In this document: positions 1 through 9,900 of the stretch, piece by piece | Layout: each line of letters starts with the position of its first letter | How positions within the stretch are numbered: the stretch's first letter is position 1 | Assembly: GCF_900220995.1 (NCBI RefSeq) | Contig: NZ_OBQF01000002.1 | Coordinates: 1 to 64,000, forward strand | Origin: Salinicoccus kekensis | Lineage (GTDB): Bacteria; Bacillota; Bacilli; Staphylococcales; Salinicoccaceae | Length of the DNA stretch: 64,000 bases | Reading direction: 5' to 3' | Translations under genes and position numbers: made by a program | Notes under the pieces: generated by a model | Told to the model about the DNA's origin: nothing | Databases searched by the model: none | The model's input: the letters and a program-made list of their open reading frames with translations, nothing else

Positions 1-298
1 CATAAATGGAAAGCTCATCTTGAGCTCGTATGATACTGACAGTATCAATTGCGTTTTGCGTTGGTCGCCTCAACTGCTTCCATAATGGAAGACTTCTTTT
101 ATCGGAATTAACGTTGACATATTGTCATTCAGTTTTCAATGTTCTTTAGTGTTTTGTTTTTCGGTCACTCTTACAACTATACTCGATTCGATTTGTAATA
201 TCAAGCGTCAAATTTACACTTTCAATCACTTTTCTTTTCGGTGTGTTTAGTTCTAATCAGTGCTCTCGAAGTCAGCTGCTTAAAACAGCGACTTTTAT
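1..298 (-). promoter_or_regulatory. rRNA operon leader (upstream of a 16S gene just off the left edge)
   Basis: No protein gene is seen here. Read on the minus strand, the stretch runs from tandem promoters toward the left edge and contains AACATTGAAAACTGAAT (about 130-146), which resembles the anti-termination/processing boxes of Firmicute rRNA leaders. Short hairpins follow (arms CTTCCA/TGGAAG near 78-92 and GATACT/AGTATC near 33-47), as expected for a processing stalk. The last bases at the edge read TTTATG, the sequence that precedes GAGAGTTTGATC in staphylococcal 16S genes. That the 16S gene begins at the edge is inferred; the gene itself is outside the window. Confidence 0.75.
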
Positions 299-327
299 AT
301 CATACCAAGCTTTCAAGCTTCCGTCAA
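299..327 (-). promoter_or_regulatory. rRNA promoter P2 (leader-proximal)
   Basis: Minus-strand sigma-A promoter: -35 TTGACG (322-327), 17-nt spacer, -10 TATGAT (299-304), followed by ATAAAAGTCGCTG. The spacer ends AAGCTTGG, exactly as in the second promoter 87 bp upstream, so the two are duplicated copies. Tandem near-identical promoters are typical of rRNA operons. Confidence 0.85.
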
Positions 328-385
328 TAGTTATTATCAACTTCTTTTTCGCTCTCTGCCTGCCGCTCGAATCAGCGACTTTTAT

Positions 386-414
386 ATAGTACCAAGCTTT
401 TCAAAATCCGTCAA
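386..414 (-). promoter_or_regulatory. rRNA promoter P1 (distal)
   Basis: Minus-strand sigma-A promoter: -35 TTGACG (409-414), 17-nt spacer, -10 TACTAT (386-391), followed by ATAAAAGTCGCTG as in the other copy. It is the upstream member of the tandem pair driving the leftward rRNA operon. Confidence 0.85.
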
Positions 415-526
415 TATGAAATGTTGATTTCATGTAAAATTCTTAACCGGACATTAACTTGTTAAGAATGTAATTATTAGATTATCATATTTGTGTTATT
501 ATGTATATAACAATTTTTGAGGTGAA

Positions 527-922
527 ATGATGGAGAGAAAAACCAATAAGATCAAAAGAATCAGAGGCTACGCCCTTATAATGGTGTTTGCCGGACTTAT
601 CATAATGTACCTCGGTGTGTTCTTCAGGGAGACGCCGTGGGTGCTGGGGCTGTTCATACTGATCGGATTCATACCGCTCGCACTTTCAGTGGTCATTTAT
701 TTCTGGGTCGGCATGATCAGTACGAGGATCATCACCGTCGAGTGCCCCAACTGCAACCGCCCGACAAAGTTTCTCGGCAGGGTGGACTACTGCTACTTCT
801 GTAAAGAGCCCCTCACGATAGATAAGGAGCTGGAAGGTGAAGCGTTCAATCTTGATTACAACGTCCAGCACAGAAGAGACAAATTTGTGGAAGAGAAGAA
901 ACAAAAAGAAGACCAGTCATAA
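527..922 (+). CDS. ygzB: YgzB family (UPF0295) membrane protein
   Basis: Small membrane protein of about 131 residues with two hydrophobic segments (about 15-35 and 40-62) and a C-terminal zinc-ribbon-like part with CPNC and CYFC pairs (about 73-92). Sequence and position next to perR match B. subtilis YgzB; its function is not known. Two ATGs are adjacent (527 and 530); GAGGTGA ends only 1-2 nt before the first, so the second is spaced better. It ends in a strong bidirectional terminator shared with convergent perR. Confidence 0.85.
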   Translation: MMERKTNKIKRIRGYALIMVFAGLIIMYLGVFFRETPWVLGLFILIGFIPLALSVVIYFWVGMISTRIITVECPNCNRPTKFLGRVDYCYFCKEPLTIDKELEGEAFNLDYNVQHRRDKFVEEKKQKEDQS

Positions 923-938
923 ACTGGTCTTCTTTTTT
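906..938. terminator. bidirectional terminator, ygzB / perR
   Basis: Perfect 12-bp stem AAGAAGACCAGT / ACTGGTCTTCTT (906-917, 923-934) with a 5-nt loop and T runs on both strands. It overlaps the last codons of ygzB and serves both convergent genes. Confidence 0.9.
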
Positions 939-958
939 TATGCTTTCCATATTGAAAG

Positions 959-1393
959 CTATCTACAGTCTGGACATAATCCGTAAATCTCCAACCGGTG
1001 GTGGCTCACGTCATATTCAGTGACGGCCCCTGCCAGCTGTTCGACTTCATTCAGTCCGGGATAATGGAAATCCGTAATCTTCCCGCACTCACTACAGATG
1101 ATATGATAATGTGTGTCTGTCACAAAATCAAAGCGGCTGGAAGCATCCCCGTAGGTCAGCTCCTTCACCAGGCCCGTCTCTTTGAATAATTTCAAATTAT
1201 TATATACAGTAGCCACACTCATATTTGGATATTCACTTGATAAGGCTTTAAAAATATCATCAGCAGTCGGGTGTTCGTCAGACTGTATCATGTAATTCAA
1301 TACCGCTTTTCGTTGAGGTGTAATTCTTACACCGGTCTCTTTAAGCGTTTCAATAGACTCATTATAAATTTTATCCGCGTCCATCATCTTCAT
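959..1393 (-). CDS. perR: peroxide-sensing Fur-family repressor PerR
   Basis: Metal-dependent repressor of peroxide-stress genes, 144 residues. The structural zinc site is complete (C100, C103, C140, C143). The regulatory metal ligands oxidised by peroxide in the B. subtilis protein are at the equivalent places (H41, D89, H95, H97, D108). The recognition helix reads [10 protein letters not shown]. An upstream in-frame TTG at 1453 lies inside the promoter, so the start is set at the ATG at 1393, which fits the family length. The protein ends right after the last zinc cysteine plus one Arg. It is probably autoregulated through the box at 1426-1440. Confidence 0.95.
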   Translation of the reverse strand: MKMMDADKIYNESIETLKETGVRITPQRKAVLNYMIQSDEHPTADDIFKALSSEYPNMSVATVYNNLKLFKETGLVKELTYGDASSRFDFVTDTHYHIICSECGKITDFHYPGLNEVEQLAGAVTEYDVSHHRLEIYGLCPDCR

Positions 1394-1425
1394 AACGATA
1401 CCCACTTTCTTGGAATTGACTACTG

Positions 1426-1440
1426 GTAGTATCATTATTG
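1426..1440. promoter_or_regulatory. PerR-like box at the perR promoter
   Basis: CAATAATGATACTAC (minus strand) overlaps the -10/+1 region. It matches 9 of 14 fixed positions of the PerR consensus TTATAATNATTATAA, and its core ATAATGATAC recurs exactly over the bcp -10. The match alone is modest; the repeat in two PerR-type genes supports it. Confidence 0.45.
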
Positions 1441-1466
1441 TACTGAATTTCAAATTTACTTGTCAA
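1437..1466 (-). promoter_or_regulatory. perR promoter
   Basis: -35 TTGACA (1461-1466), 18-nt spacer, -10 TACAAT (1437-1442) on the minus strand, about 45 nt before the perR start. Confidence 0.75.
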
Positions 1467-1484
1467 TAAAGACTTCTTATCACC

Positions 1485-2429
1485 CTAATAGCCCTTTTCA
1501 ATATCGATGACATTTTTCATTTCACTGATGTCATTCAGATGTTTGATATTATGCTCGAATATATCGAAGGCCCTCTCTATATATCCGCTTGTCTTCGATG
1601 AAGCATGCGGTGTGATCGTGATGTTGTCATACTTATAGAACGGGCTGTCGCTTTCGAGCGGTTCTTCATTGAACACATCGATGATGAGGTGCCCGATGAT
1701 CTTCTCTTCCAGCACTTTGAACAAAACTTCATCCGGGACGACGTCACCGCGGCCTATATTGACGAATACGGCATCATCCTTCATTGCATAGAAATGGGCT
1801 TCGGTGAGAAGGTCTGTCGTGGCATCTGTGCTCGGGAGGATGTTGACCAGTATATCCGCTTCTCCGATATGGTCCATCAACTCCTCCAGCGGGTGCGAGC
1901 GGTCGAACCCCTCCACCGTCCTGCCGTTCGTGTTGTAACCGACGGTGTTGACACCGAAAGCGGACAACACTTTTGCGAGGTGGCTGCCGATGCTGCCGGT
2001 ACCGAGAATATGTACGTTCTTGTCGTACAGTTCCGTCGTGAATGCATTATCCCGCCAGTATCCTGACTTCTGATCTTCATACAGTTGATAAAAATCTTTA
2101 TAGTATGAAAGGATGAGGCCGATTGTGTATTCGGTCATCTGTATTTTATGGATGCCGGTTGCGTTGGTGATCAGTACATCATCCAGTTTTTCCAGCGGCA
2201 TCATTTCAAGTCCGGCACTCATCACCATGATCCACTTCAGATTTTTGAACTCCTCCACATGGCCTTCTTCCATATCGGTGCCGTAAGTGATGAATATTTC
2301 CGCCCGGCCGCGCTCCTCTGCCGATATCTTTTTTGGTGAAACATATTCGTATTCCGCCCCCGGCAGGAGCTCTTTTATCCTTGAAATTATCTTTTCCGGC
2401 AGTTTAATGGTAGAAACTATATTTTTCAT
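1485..2429 (-). CDS. D-2-hydroxyacid dehydrogenase
   Basis: NAD(P)-dependent D-isomer-specific 2-hydroxyacid dehydrogenase, 314 residues. The Rossmann motif GTGSIG is at about 143-148. The catalytic triad of the family is visible: R227 in NIGRGD, E256 in NEEPL and H275 in TPHAS. The substrate cannot be told from sequence; the broad 2-ketoacid reductase (GyaR/SerA-like) group is the nearest fit. It lies between perR and bcp on the same strand, 4 nt downstream of bcp, so it is probably cotranscribed with bcp. No terminator is seen between them. Confidence 0.88.
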   Translation of the reverse strand: MKNIVSTIKLPEKIISRIKELLPGAEYEYVSPKKISAEERGRAEIFITYGTDMEEGHVEEFKNLKWIMVMSAGLEMMPLEKLDDVLITNATGIHKIQMTEYTIGLILSYYKDFYQLYEDQKSGYWRDNAFTTELYDKNVHILGTGSIGSHLAKVLSAFGVNTVGYNTNGRTVEGFDRSHPLEELMDHIGEADILVNILPSTDATTDLLTEAHFYAMKDDAVFVNIGRGDVVPDEVLFKVLEEKIIGHLIIDVFNEEPLESDSPFYKYDNITITPHASSKTSGYIERAFDIFEHNIKHLNDISEMKNVIDIEKGY

Positions 2430-2433
2430 GCAC

Positions 2434-2880
2434 TTATACCTCTTCTAAAAATGCCTTCAAGTCTTCAGCGTGCGTCTTCGCCTTCACATTATCCATCCGT
2501 TTTAATATGTTGCTGTTTTCGTCAACGACGAACGTGGTGCGGACGATGCCCATCGATTCCTTGCCGAACGCTTTCTTCAGACGGTACACATCAAGTTCCT
2601 TGGCCAGCTCGAAATCCTCATCCACGAGCAGGTCGAAGTTCAGATCATTCTTTTCAATGAAGTTCTGGTGTTTCTTTTTTGAATCTCCGCTCACGCCGTA
2701 TACCGTGACATCCATATTTTTCAGCTCGTCCATGATATCTTTCAGGTCGTTCGCCTGCGTCGTGCATCCCGGAGTGTTATCTTTCGGATAGAAATAGATC
2801 ACAGTCGTATTTTTAAGATCCTCATTTGAAACAATTTCACCGTTCTGGTTTTCAAGTTTGAATTCAGGGAATTTCTCCAT
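2434..2880 (-). CDS. bcp: thioredoxin-dependent peroxidase, BCP/PrxQ family
   Basis: Peroxiredoxin that reduces hydroperoxides, 148 residues from the ATG at 2880, which lies 11 nt after GGAGG; the more upstream ATG is inside that site. The peroxidatic Cys is C39 in NTPGCTT. Staphylococcal and E. coli BCP have a second, resolving Cys five residues on (CTTEAC/CTVQAC). Here that residue is Asn (CTTQAN), so the enzyme should work as a 1-Cys peroxiredoxin or use another partner. The promoter and a PerR-like box lie just upstream, consistent with peroxide control. Confidence 0.9.
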   Translation of the reverse strand: MEKFPEFKLENQNGEIVSNEDLKNTTVIYFYPKDNTPGCTTQANDLKDIMDELKNMDVTVYGVSGDSKKKHQNFIEKNDLNFDLLVDEDFELAKELDVYRLKKAFGKESMGIVRTTFVVDENSNILKRMDNVKAKTHAEDLKAFLEEV

Positions 2881-2915
2881 AATGAAACACGCCTCCATAT
2901 ATTTAACTTACCATA

Positions 2916-2944
2916 ATGATACAAAACATCTCTTTATCACTCAA
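2916..2944 (-). promoter_or_regulatory. bcp promoter with PerR-like box
   Basis: -35 TTGAGT (2939-2944), 17-nt spacer, -10 TATCAT (2916-2921). A 15-mer at 2911-2925 (CCATAATGATACAAA, plus strand) overlaps the -10 and shares ATAATGATAC with the perR promoter, 9 of 14 matches to the PerR consensus. Confidence 0.55.
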
Positions 2945-3024
2945 GAACTTCCGATTCCCTTAAAAGCATACACTGTTTATGTTATTATATCTAATGAACA
3001 AATCGATATTAAGAGGATGAAAAT

Positions 3025-4317
3025 ATGTTTACACACAAGAACTCAGAAGCATTACAGAAAGAAGCTGAAGATGTCATACTTGGAGGTGTCAATTCCCCCT
3101 CACGCTCATATAAGGCTGTCGGCGGCGGCGCACCGGTCGTGATGGACCGTGCGGACGGTGCCTACTTTTATGATGTGGACGGCAATCGGTACATCGACTT
3201 CCTGAGTGCATACGGCCCGATCATCACTGGTCATGCCCATCCCCGCATCCATGAAGCGATCGTCGAACAGAGTTCCCGGGGCATTTTATACGGCACGCCG
3301 ACAAAACTCGAGATAGATTTTGCGAATAAAATCCGCCAGGCCATGCCGGCACTGGAAAAGATCCGTTTCGTGAACTCCGGCACCGAAGCCGTGATGACGA
3401 CGATCCGGGTCGCAAGGGCTTATACGAACAGGAACAAGATCATCAAATTTGAAGGCTGCTACCACGGCCACTCCGATCTTGTACTCGTTGCAGCAGGCAG
3501 TGGTCCCGCACAGCTCGGTTCACCGGATTCCGCCGGCGTGCCTGAAGGTGTCGCACAGGATATGATCACCGTGCCCTTCAACGATATCGACTCTTTGAAA
3601 GAAGCCATTGCACACTTCGGGGATGAAGTGGCTGCAGTGATGGTCGAACCGATCGTCGGAAACTTCGGCATTGTGGAACCTTTTGAAGGATTCCTCGAAG
3701 AAATCAATGAAATCGCGCATGCCAACGGCTCGCTCGTCATATACGACGAAGTGATCACCGCATTCAGGTTCATGTACGGCGGTGCCCAGGACTTACTCGG
3801 CGTCTACCCCGACCTGACCGCAATGGGCAAGATCATCGGCGGCGGTACGCCGATCGGTGCGTACGGCGGCAGACAGGACATCATGGAAAGTGTCGCGCCG
3901 CTCGGACCTGCTTACCAGGCGGGGACGATGGCGGGAAACCCGCTCTCCATGGCTGCAGGGCTTGCCTGCCTGGAAGTGCTTGAGAAACCGGATGTGTATA
4001 CAGAACTTGACCGGTTGGGCAAAAAGCTCGAAGATGGCATCAATGCACTCATTGAAAAGTACGGCGTTCAGGCGAATACGAGCCGTCTGGTCGGTGCACT
4101 CACGATTTTCTTCACCACTGAGAAAGTGACCAATTATCAGGCTGCTGAAGATACGGACGGGGAAATGTTCGCGAAATTCTTCAGGGGTCTGATCAGCCGC
4201 GGTGTAAATATTGCACCATCCAAATATGAAGCGTGGTTCCTCACCACCGCCCATACGGATGAGGATATAGAGGATACCCTGGCTGTTGTGGAGGATGTTT
4301 TCAAAAATGACTTTTAG
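3025..4317 (+). CDS. gsaB: glutamate-1-semialdehyde 2,1-aminomutase (second-copy type)
   Basis: PLP-dependent aminomutase of class III fold that converts glutamate-1-semialdehyde to 5-aminolevulinate in heme synthesis; 430 residues, full length. The PLP lysine sits in [13 protein letters not shown] (about residue 271), and the family motifs FVNSGTEAV and YDEVITAFR are present. It is not near other hem genes. Its place beside bcp and the UPF0421 gene matches staphylococcal gsaB (the HemL2 paralogue). The start has AAGAGGATG upstream. The following gene begins 11 nt after the stop, so the two form an operon. Confidence 0.93.
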   Translation: MFTHKNSEALQKEAEDVILGGVNSPSRSYKAVGGGAPVVMDRADGAYFYDVDGNRYIDFLSAYGPIITGHAHPRIHEAIVEQSSRGILYGTPTKLEIDFANKIRQAMPALEKIRFVNSGTEAVMTTIRVARAYTNRNKIIKFEGCYHGHSDLVLVAAGSGPAQLGSPDSAGVPEGVAQDMITVPFNDIDSLKEAIAHFGDEVAAVMVEPIVGNFGIVEPFEGFLEEINEIAHANGSLVIYDEVITAFRFMYGGAQDLLGVYPDLTAMGKIIGGGTPIGAYGGRQDIMESVAPLGPAYQAGTMAGNPLSMAAGLACLEVLEKPDVYTELDRLGKKLEDGINALIEKYGVQANTSRLVGALTIFFTTEKVTNYQAAEDTDGEMFAKFFRGLISRGVNIAPSKYEAWFLTTAHTDEDIEDTLAVVEDVFKNDF

Positions 4318-4328
4318 GAGATGGTGCC

Positions 4329-5444
4329 ATGCGTTTTGGCGCTCGGGTACTTAAAACAGGATTAACAGTTGTACTTACACTATTCATCACCCATCTCTTC
4401 GGACTTGGCCCGAGCCTGATTGCAGGCATCGCAGCAGTATTCGCACTCCAGCCGAACGTCCACCGTTCTGCGATGAAGACTTGGGAGCAGTTCCAGGGCA
4501 ATGGGATCGGTGCGATTGCAGCGATTATAATGGTTTTATTGTTCGGCAACAACATCATCGTCATCGGCCTGACCGTGGTGCTGGTGCTGGCCACACTGCT
4601 GTTCTTCAATCTGCAGAGTGTATCCACCCTTGCGGTCGTTACGGTGATCGCCGTCATGGATGCACCGCAGATTCTTGAAGAGGACGCATCGACGCTCGCT
4701 TTCCTCGAGGCTGCGGGTATAAGGTTCGCACTTGTAATGATCGGGGTGCTCTCTTCACTGCTGATCAACCTCGTGTTCATCCCGCCGAGATATGAAACGA
4801 AGATGTACCACAACTGCTTCAACATCACGACGGACATCTTCAAGTATATCCGGCTCGAACTCAGCAGCATCAGCGAATTCCAGATCGTCAAAAAAGACAT
4901 CGAATCGCTCAGGGAGCGGGTCGTCAAGCTTGAAACGATGTATTTGTGGTACAGGGAGGAACGGTCGTTCTTCAGGAAAGACCGCTTTGCCGACGCAAGA
5001 AGGAAGATTTTGTTCAAACATCTGATCTCCTCGACGCGCCGTGCGTTTGAACTCCTCCGCAAATTCAACCGTTTTGAGAATGACTACAACCATCTGGATG
5101 AGGATTTTCAGAACAGGATACGGTTCGAGCTTGAATATCTGATGACTTTCCATGAACAGATCTTCATGAAGTTCACCGAGAAGATCAAGGCAAATGTCCC
5201 GAACGAAGGCGGCATACATGAAGACCTGTATGAGACGACCCTGATGGATGATTTCATCAGACATTATAATGAAGCAGAGACCGAGGAAGAAAAGATGCAG
5301 TATACAAGCATTATGGAAATCCTTTCCTCGCTGTACGAATATGCGAACTCGCTTGAGCGCATCAACCGTCTGACGGACAGCTTCTTCAGATTCCATTCCG
5401 AGAAAAACAAGATCGACATCCAGGATGAGACGCTGGATATATGA
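4329..5444 (+). CDS. UPF0421 / FUSC-like (ArAE-type) membrane protein
   Basis: Protein of 371 residues with about four to five hydrophobic segments in the first 150 residues and a long hydrophilic, helical C-terminal cytoplasmic part (about 155-371). This layout is that of half-size aromatic acid exporter/FUSC family proteins, UPF0421 in staphylococci (B. subtilis YgaE-like). Export of aromatic or other organic acids is suggested for the family but unproven here. It is 11 nt after gsaB with its own AGGAG, and ends at a strong terminator. Confidence 0.85.
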   Translation: MRFGARVLKTGLTVVLTLFITHLFGLGPSLIAGIAAVFALQPNVHRSAMKTWEQFQGNGIGAIAAIIMVLLFGNNIIVIGLTVVLVLATLLFFNLQSVSTLAVVTVIAVMDAPQILEEDASTLAFLEAAGIRFALVMIGVLSSLLINLVFIPPRYETKMYHNCFNITTDIFKYIRLELSSISEFQIVKKDIESLRERVVKLETMYLWYREERSFFRKDRFADARRKILFKHLISSTRRAFELLRKFNRFENDYNHLDEDFQNRIRFELEYLMTFHEQIFMKFTEKIKANVPNEGGIHEDLYETTLMDDFIRHYNEAETEEEKMQYTSIMEILSSLYEYANSLERINRLTDSFFRFHSEKNKIDIQDETLDI

Positions 5445-5454
5445 TATGAGACAC

Positions 5455-5486
5455 GAAGAACCCCCGGGAATCCCCGGGGGTTCTTC
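5455..5486. terminator. terminator between convergent UPF0421 gene and gltD
   Basis: 13-bp GC-rich perfect stem GAAGAACCCCCGG / CCGGGGGTTCTTC with a 6-nt loop. Followed by only short T stretches on either strand, but the stem is very stable and sits between two convergent stops. Confidence 0.8.
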
Positions 5487-5493
5487 ATCTATA

Positions 5494-6960
5494 TTAGGAG
5501 TTACTATGGAACACATTTTTAACTGCATGCCTGTGGGCCGCTTTTGCGACGCCCCGGCCCTCTTTGATGGCCCAGACGACCAGGCTGGCTCCGCGTCTCG
5601 CATCACCTGCAGCGAACACATTTTCACGGTTCGTCCTATAGGTTTCCTCGTCGGCCGCAATCCGGTTGTTTTCCATATGGACACCGAATGCTTTGGGCAG
5701 GGCGCTCTCGACACCTTCAAATCCGATGGACAATAAAATCAGATCGGCTTTGAAATACCTTTCCTGATCTTCCATCGTCATGCCTTCCAGCGACTTCTGG
5801 GGCAGCACCTGTGTCTTCAGGCCTTTCAGCCCGCCGAGCATATCGACATCATAGCCCATCGTCTGGACACCGTATGCCCTCGGTTCGATACCATATTTCG
5901 CCTGATACTCGGCATGGGCATAATCCAGTTTGAACGTCTTTTTCTCAAGCGGCCAGAACGGGTTCCCTTCCACCTCATCAGGCAGGCGGTCGTATTTATT
6001 CAGCTGGAACACCGATTTGCAGTCTTCCCTGAGCGCCATGGCGACACAGTCGGCGCCAGTATCACCGCCGCCGATGACGACCACATGCCTGCCCTCGGCT
6101 GAAATCGTCGTCTCTTCCAGTTCACCGAGCTGATATTTCGTCTGCTCGGTCAAATAATCCATTGCGAGCCGGATGTCCTTCGACTGGCGGCCTTCCAGTC
6201 TCAGATCACGCTGCTTCCTTGCGCCGGTGGTGATGATGATCGCGTCATACCCGGCATCCATTTCATCAAAACCGATGTCCTTCCCGACATCGACCCCGCA
6301 CTTGAAATTGATCCCGGCTTCCTCCATGAGGCGGATTCTCCGGTCCACCATCCCTTTATCCAGCTTCATGTTCGGTATGCCGTACATGAGCAGGCCGCCG
6401 GGCTTCTGATCACGCTCGAACACATCGACGTGATGCCCCCAGGAGTTCAACTCATCCGCCGCCGTCAGCCCCGCGGGGCCGCTGCCGATCACTGCAATTT
6501 TAGTATCCAGCCTGTGCTTCGGCATCCTCGGCTTCACCCAGTTCTCCTCAAATGCTTCATCGATGATCGTCCGTTCGATGCCCTTTATTGCGACAGGGTC
6601 GCCGTTGATCGACAGGACACATGAGGATTCGCACGGTGCCGGACATACCGTGCCGGTGAATTCAGGGAAGTTGTTCGTTTCGGACAACCTCCTGAACGCT
6701 TCCTTGAAATCCCCCTTATAGACAAGGTCATTCCACTCCGGTATATAATTCCCGATCGGGCATCCGACCGTCTCTTTCCCGACACTCGATCCCGTCTGGC
6801 AGAAAGGGGTCCCGCAGTCCATGCACCTCGCACCCTGTTCCGATGCATCATCATTGCAGAACCGGTGCTGGTAGGCATCATGGTTATTGATCCTTTCCTT
6901 CAGATCCTCTTCGCTTTGATTTTTACGGTCATATTTCAAAAATCCTTTGAATTCACCCAT
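5494..6960 (-). CDS. gltD: glutamate synthase small subunit
   Basis: NADPH-dependent flavoprotein subunit of glutamate synthase, 488 residues. It passes electrons from NADPH through FAD and Fe-S clusters to the large subunit. The N-terminal Fe-S part has cysteines in CMDCGTPFC and in CPAPCESSC; the FAD site reads VIGSGPAGL (about 148-156) and the NADPH site VIGGGDTGAD (about 297-306). It follows gltB by 15 nt, forming the usual gltBD operon, and ends at the convergent terminator. Confidence 0.96.
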   Translation of the reverse strand: MGEFKGFLKYDRKNQSEEDLKERINNHDAYQHRFCNDDASEQGARCMDCGTPFCQTGSSVGKETVGCPIGNYIPEWNDLVYKGDFKEAFRRLSETNNFPEFTGTVCPAPCESSCVLSINGDPVAIKGIERTIIDEAFEENWVKPRMPKHRLDTKIAVIGSGPAGLTAADELNSWGHHVDVFERDQKPGGLLMYGIPNMKLDKGMVDRRIRLMEEAGINFKCGVDVGKDIGFDEMDAGYDAIIITTGARKQRDLRLEGRQSKDIRLAMDYLTEQTKYQLGELEETTISAEGRHVVVIGGGDTGADCVAMALREDCKSVFQLNKYDRLPDEVEGNPFWPLEKKTFKLDYAHAEYQAKYGIEPRAYGVQTMGYDVDMLGGLKGLKTQVLPQKSLEGMTMEDQERYFKADLILLSIGFEGVESALPKAFGVHMENNRIAADEETYRTNRENVFAAGDARRGASLVVWAIKEGRGVAKAAHRHAVKNVFHSNS

Positions 6961-6975
6961 ATGCCGTCCCCTTCC

Positions 6976-9900
6976 TTAATAGATGTTCATCTTCTCCGCA
7001 TCATCTGCGGCGATGATTGTCCTGCCGTAAAATGCATCCAGTTCCGCGTCCTCTTTTGAATGTTTCATATTGATGCCGTGACGGATCTTCTGCTGCATGG
7101 CCTTGTATTCAGACGGGATGACTTTGATGATGCGGACAGTTCCGTCCTCCAGGTCGTCCAATGCACTTTTCGCCTTACGGCTCTCCGTGAAGTAAAGATG
7201 TGCAAATAAAAGATTCTTCACCTCGGAAATCTCATCGGCGTCATCCACATGGCTCACTTCGATTGTTTCTGTATTCATCCCGATCATGTTTTCACCGATT
7301 GGACGGTTGTTGATGATATAGGCGATGCCGCCGCTCATGCCGGCCGCAAAGTTCTTGCCTGTATCACCGAGGATCACCACACGTCCGCCGGTCATGTATT
7401 CCAGACCATGGTCACCGATGCCCTCGACGACGACTTCCGCCCCGCTGTTCCTTACCGCAAAACGTTCACCCGCCTTGCCGTTTATGAACATCTGGCCACC
7501 CGTCGCCCCGTACAGGCAGACGTTGCCGACGATGATCTCATGGCTGCGGCTTATGTTCGGTGCAGTCACGGTGATCCGCCCGCCGGACAGCCCTTTCCCG
7601 ACATAATCATTCAAGTCACCGGTATGATGGAGCGTCAGGCCTTCCGGGATGAATGCCCCGTAGCTCTGGCCGCCGTGGCCGGTCGTATTCACCGTATAAT
7701 GGTCGTGCTCAAGTCCGCCGCGACCGAACTTTGCAGTGATTTCACTGCCGAGCCTTGTCCCGATGTCCCTGTGCCTGTTCGTCACCTGATATGTCGCTTC
7801 AAATGATGCGCCTTCATCAAGACTGCCGCCGAACTCCGGCAGTATCTTCCCTTCATCAAGGGAATGTTCGAATGGATGTTTCTGCCTGATCTTTTTGATC
7901 CTGTCGCCTTCAATATATGTGAGCAGCGGCTCAAGTTCGAGGTCGCTCATGCGGTGTCGGGCGGCTTTCGCGTGATCCACCTCTAGGAGATCCACGGCCC
8001 CGACCAGTTCATCCATCGTCTTCAGTCCGAGACTGCTCAATATCTCCCTGATATCTTCAGCGATGAAGTTCATGAAATTGACCACATGGTCAGCCTTGCC
8101 CTCAAATAATTTGCGCAGTTCGCCGTTCTGGGTGGCGATCCCCACGGGGCATGTATCCTTATGGCACACCCTCATCATGATGCACCCCATCACGACAAGC
8201 GGCGCCGTCGCAAATGCATACTCTTCCGCCCCGAGTGCCGCTGCCATCGCCACATCCCGTCCGGTCATCAGCTTGCCGTCGGTTTCAAGCGTCACCCTGG
8301 AGCGCAGCCCGTTCAGCATCAAAGTTTGATGCGCATCGGCAAGCCCGAGTTCCCACGGGAGGCCGGTATGCTGGATGCTCGTAAGCGGTGAAGCACCCGT
8401 ACCGCCGTCGAATCCGCTGATGACGATTTTATCGGCATATGCCTTGGCCACACCTGCAGCAATCGTGCCGACCCCGTCTTTTGCCACGAGTTTCACCGAA
8501 ATGTCCGCTTTCCTGTTGGCGTTCTTCAAGTCATGTATCAGCTGTGCCAGATCTTCAATACTGTAGATGTCGTGATGCGGCGGTGGTGAAATCAATCCCA
8601 CCCCGGGAGTTGAATTTCTCGTCTCCGCAATCCACGGATACACTTTCTCGCCCGGCAGCTGTCCGCCTTCGCCCGGCTTTGCGCCCTGGGCCACTTTAAT
8701 CTGAATTTCTTCCGCACTGTTCAAATATTCACTGTTTACCCCAAAACGTCCGGATGCGACCTGTTTGATCGCACTGTTGTAACTTTTCCCATCCTTGTCC
8801 ATCCTGAAGCGGCGCGGGTTCTCCCCGCCCTCGCCGCTGTTGGATCTGCCGCCGATCCTGTTCATCGCTTCGGCGAGCGTCTGGTGTGCTTCTTCCGACA
8901 ATGAGCCGTAACTCATAGCGCCGGTTTTAAAGCGCCTGACTATATTTTCAGCAGGCTCGACCTTCTCGATCGGAATCGCCCTTTTGTTTTTGAATTTCAA
9001 TAAATGCCGGATGCTCGAATGATGGCCTTCATTCATGTAGTTTTTATATTCCTCGTACTTTTCCCCGTCCCCGGTCATGCAGGCCTCACGCAGCAGCCTG
9101 ATTGAAGTCGGGTTGATGACGTGGTGTTCGCCCTGCTGCCTCCACTGGAACCTGCTGCCGGACTCGAGGTATTCCAGGCTCACGTCCTGCATCTCCTTCG
9201 TGTTCCTGTCGATATCGTCGATGGAGGCACCCCCTATTTTGGAAGCGGCGCCGCCGAAGTATTTCTCCATCACATCACGGGAGATGCCCACCGCTTCAAA
9301 TATCTGTGCACCATGGTAGCTCTGCACGGTGGAAATACCCATCTTGGCCATGACTTTGATGAGTCCTGCGGTGAGTCCTTTATTGTAATCATCCGCTGCT
9401 TCTGTTCCCCCTGCGGTCCTGATCGTCTCCTGGGCGATATACGGCTCGACGGCATTGGCGCCGAAGCCGATCAAAGCCGCCACATGATGGACTTCACGGA
9501 CTTCCCCCGATTTGATGACGATGCTCGTCCCCGTCCTCTTATCCGCCTTCATCAAAGCCTGGTGCACGGCACTGGTGACGAGCAGTGAAGGCATGACGTA
9601 AAGCGCCTCATCCTCAAGCACTGATTCGTCGGTCAGTACGATGACCCCGTGGGTTGCTGCGACCATCACCGCCTCCTTCATCAGATTATCCAGCGCCTTT
9701 TCAAGCGAACCGTTATATGTGATGTCAATCTTCTTTACACCGAGCGCTTTAACGTCCGATCGGTTATACACACGCTCATCAATTACCGGTGATTCCAGCT
9801 GCACCCGTTTCAGTACATCTTCCCCGGGACGTATAAGGCGCCCTTCTCCGCCAAGGTAGGTGATTTCACTCGTCACCACTTTTTCCCTGTATGAATCAAG

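Noticed and set aside
4755-5720. Long minus-strand frame opposite the UPF0421 gene
   Set aside because: It overlaps an intact plus-strand family member and the gltD end in a different frame, with no ribosome site.
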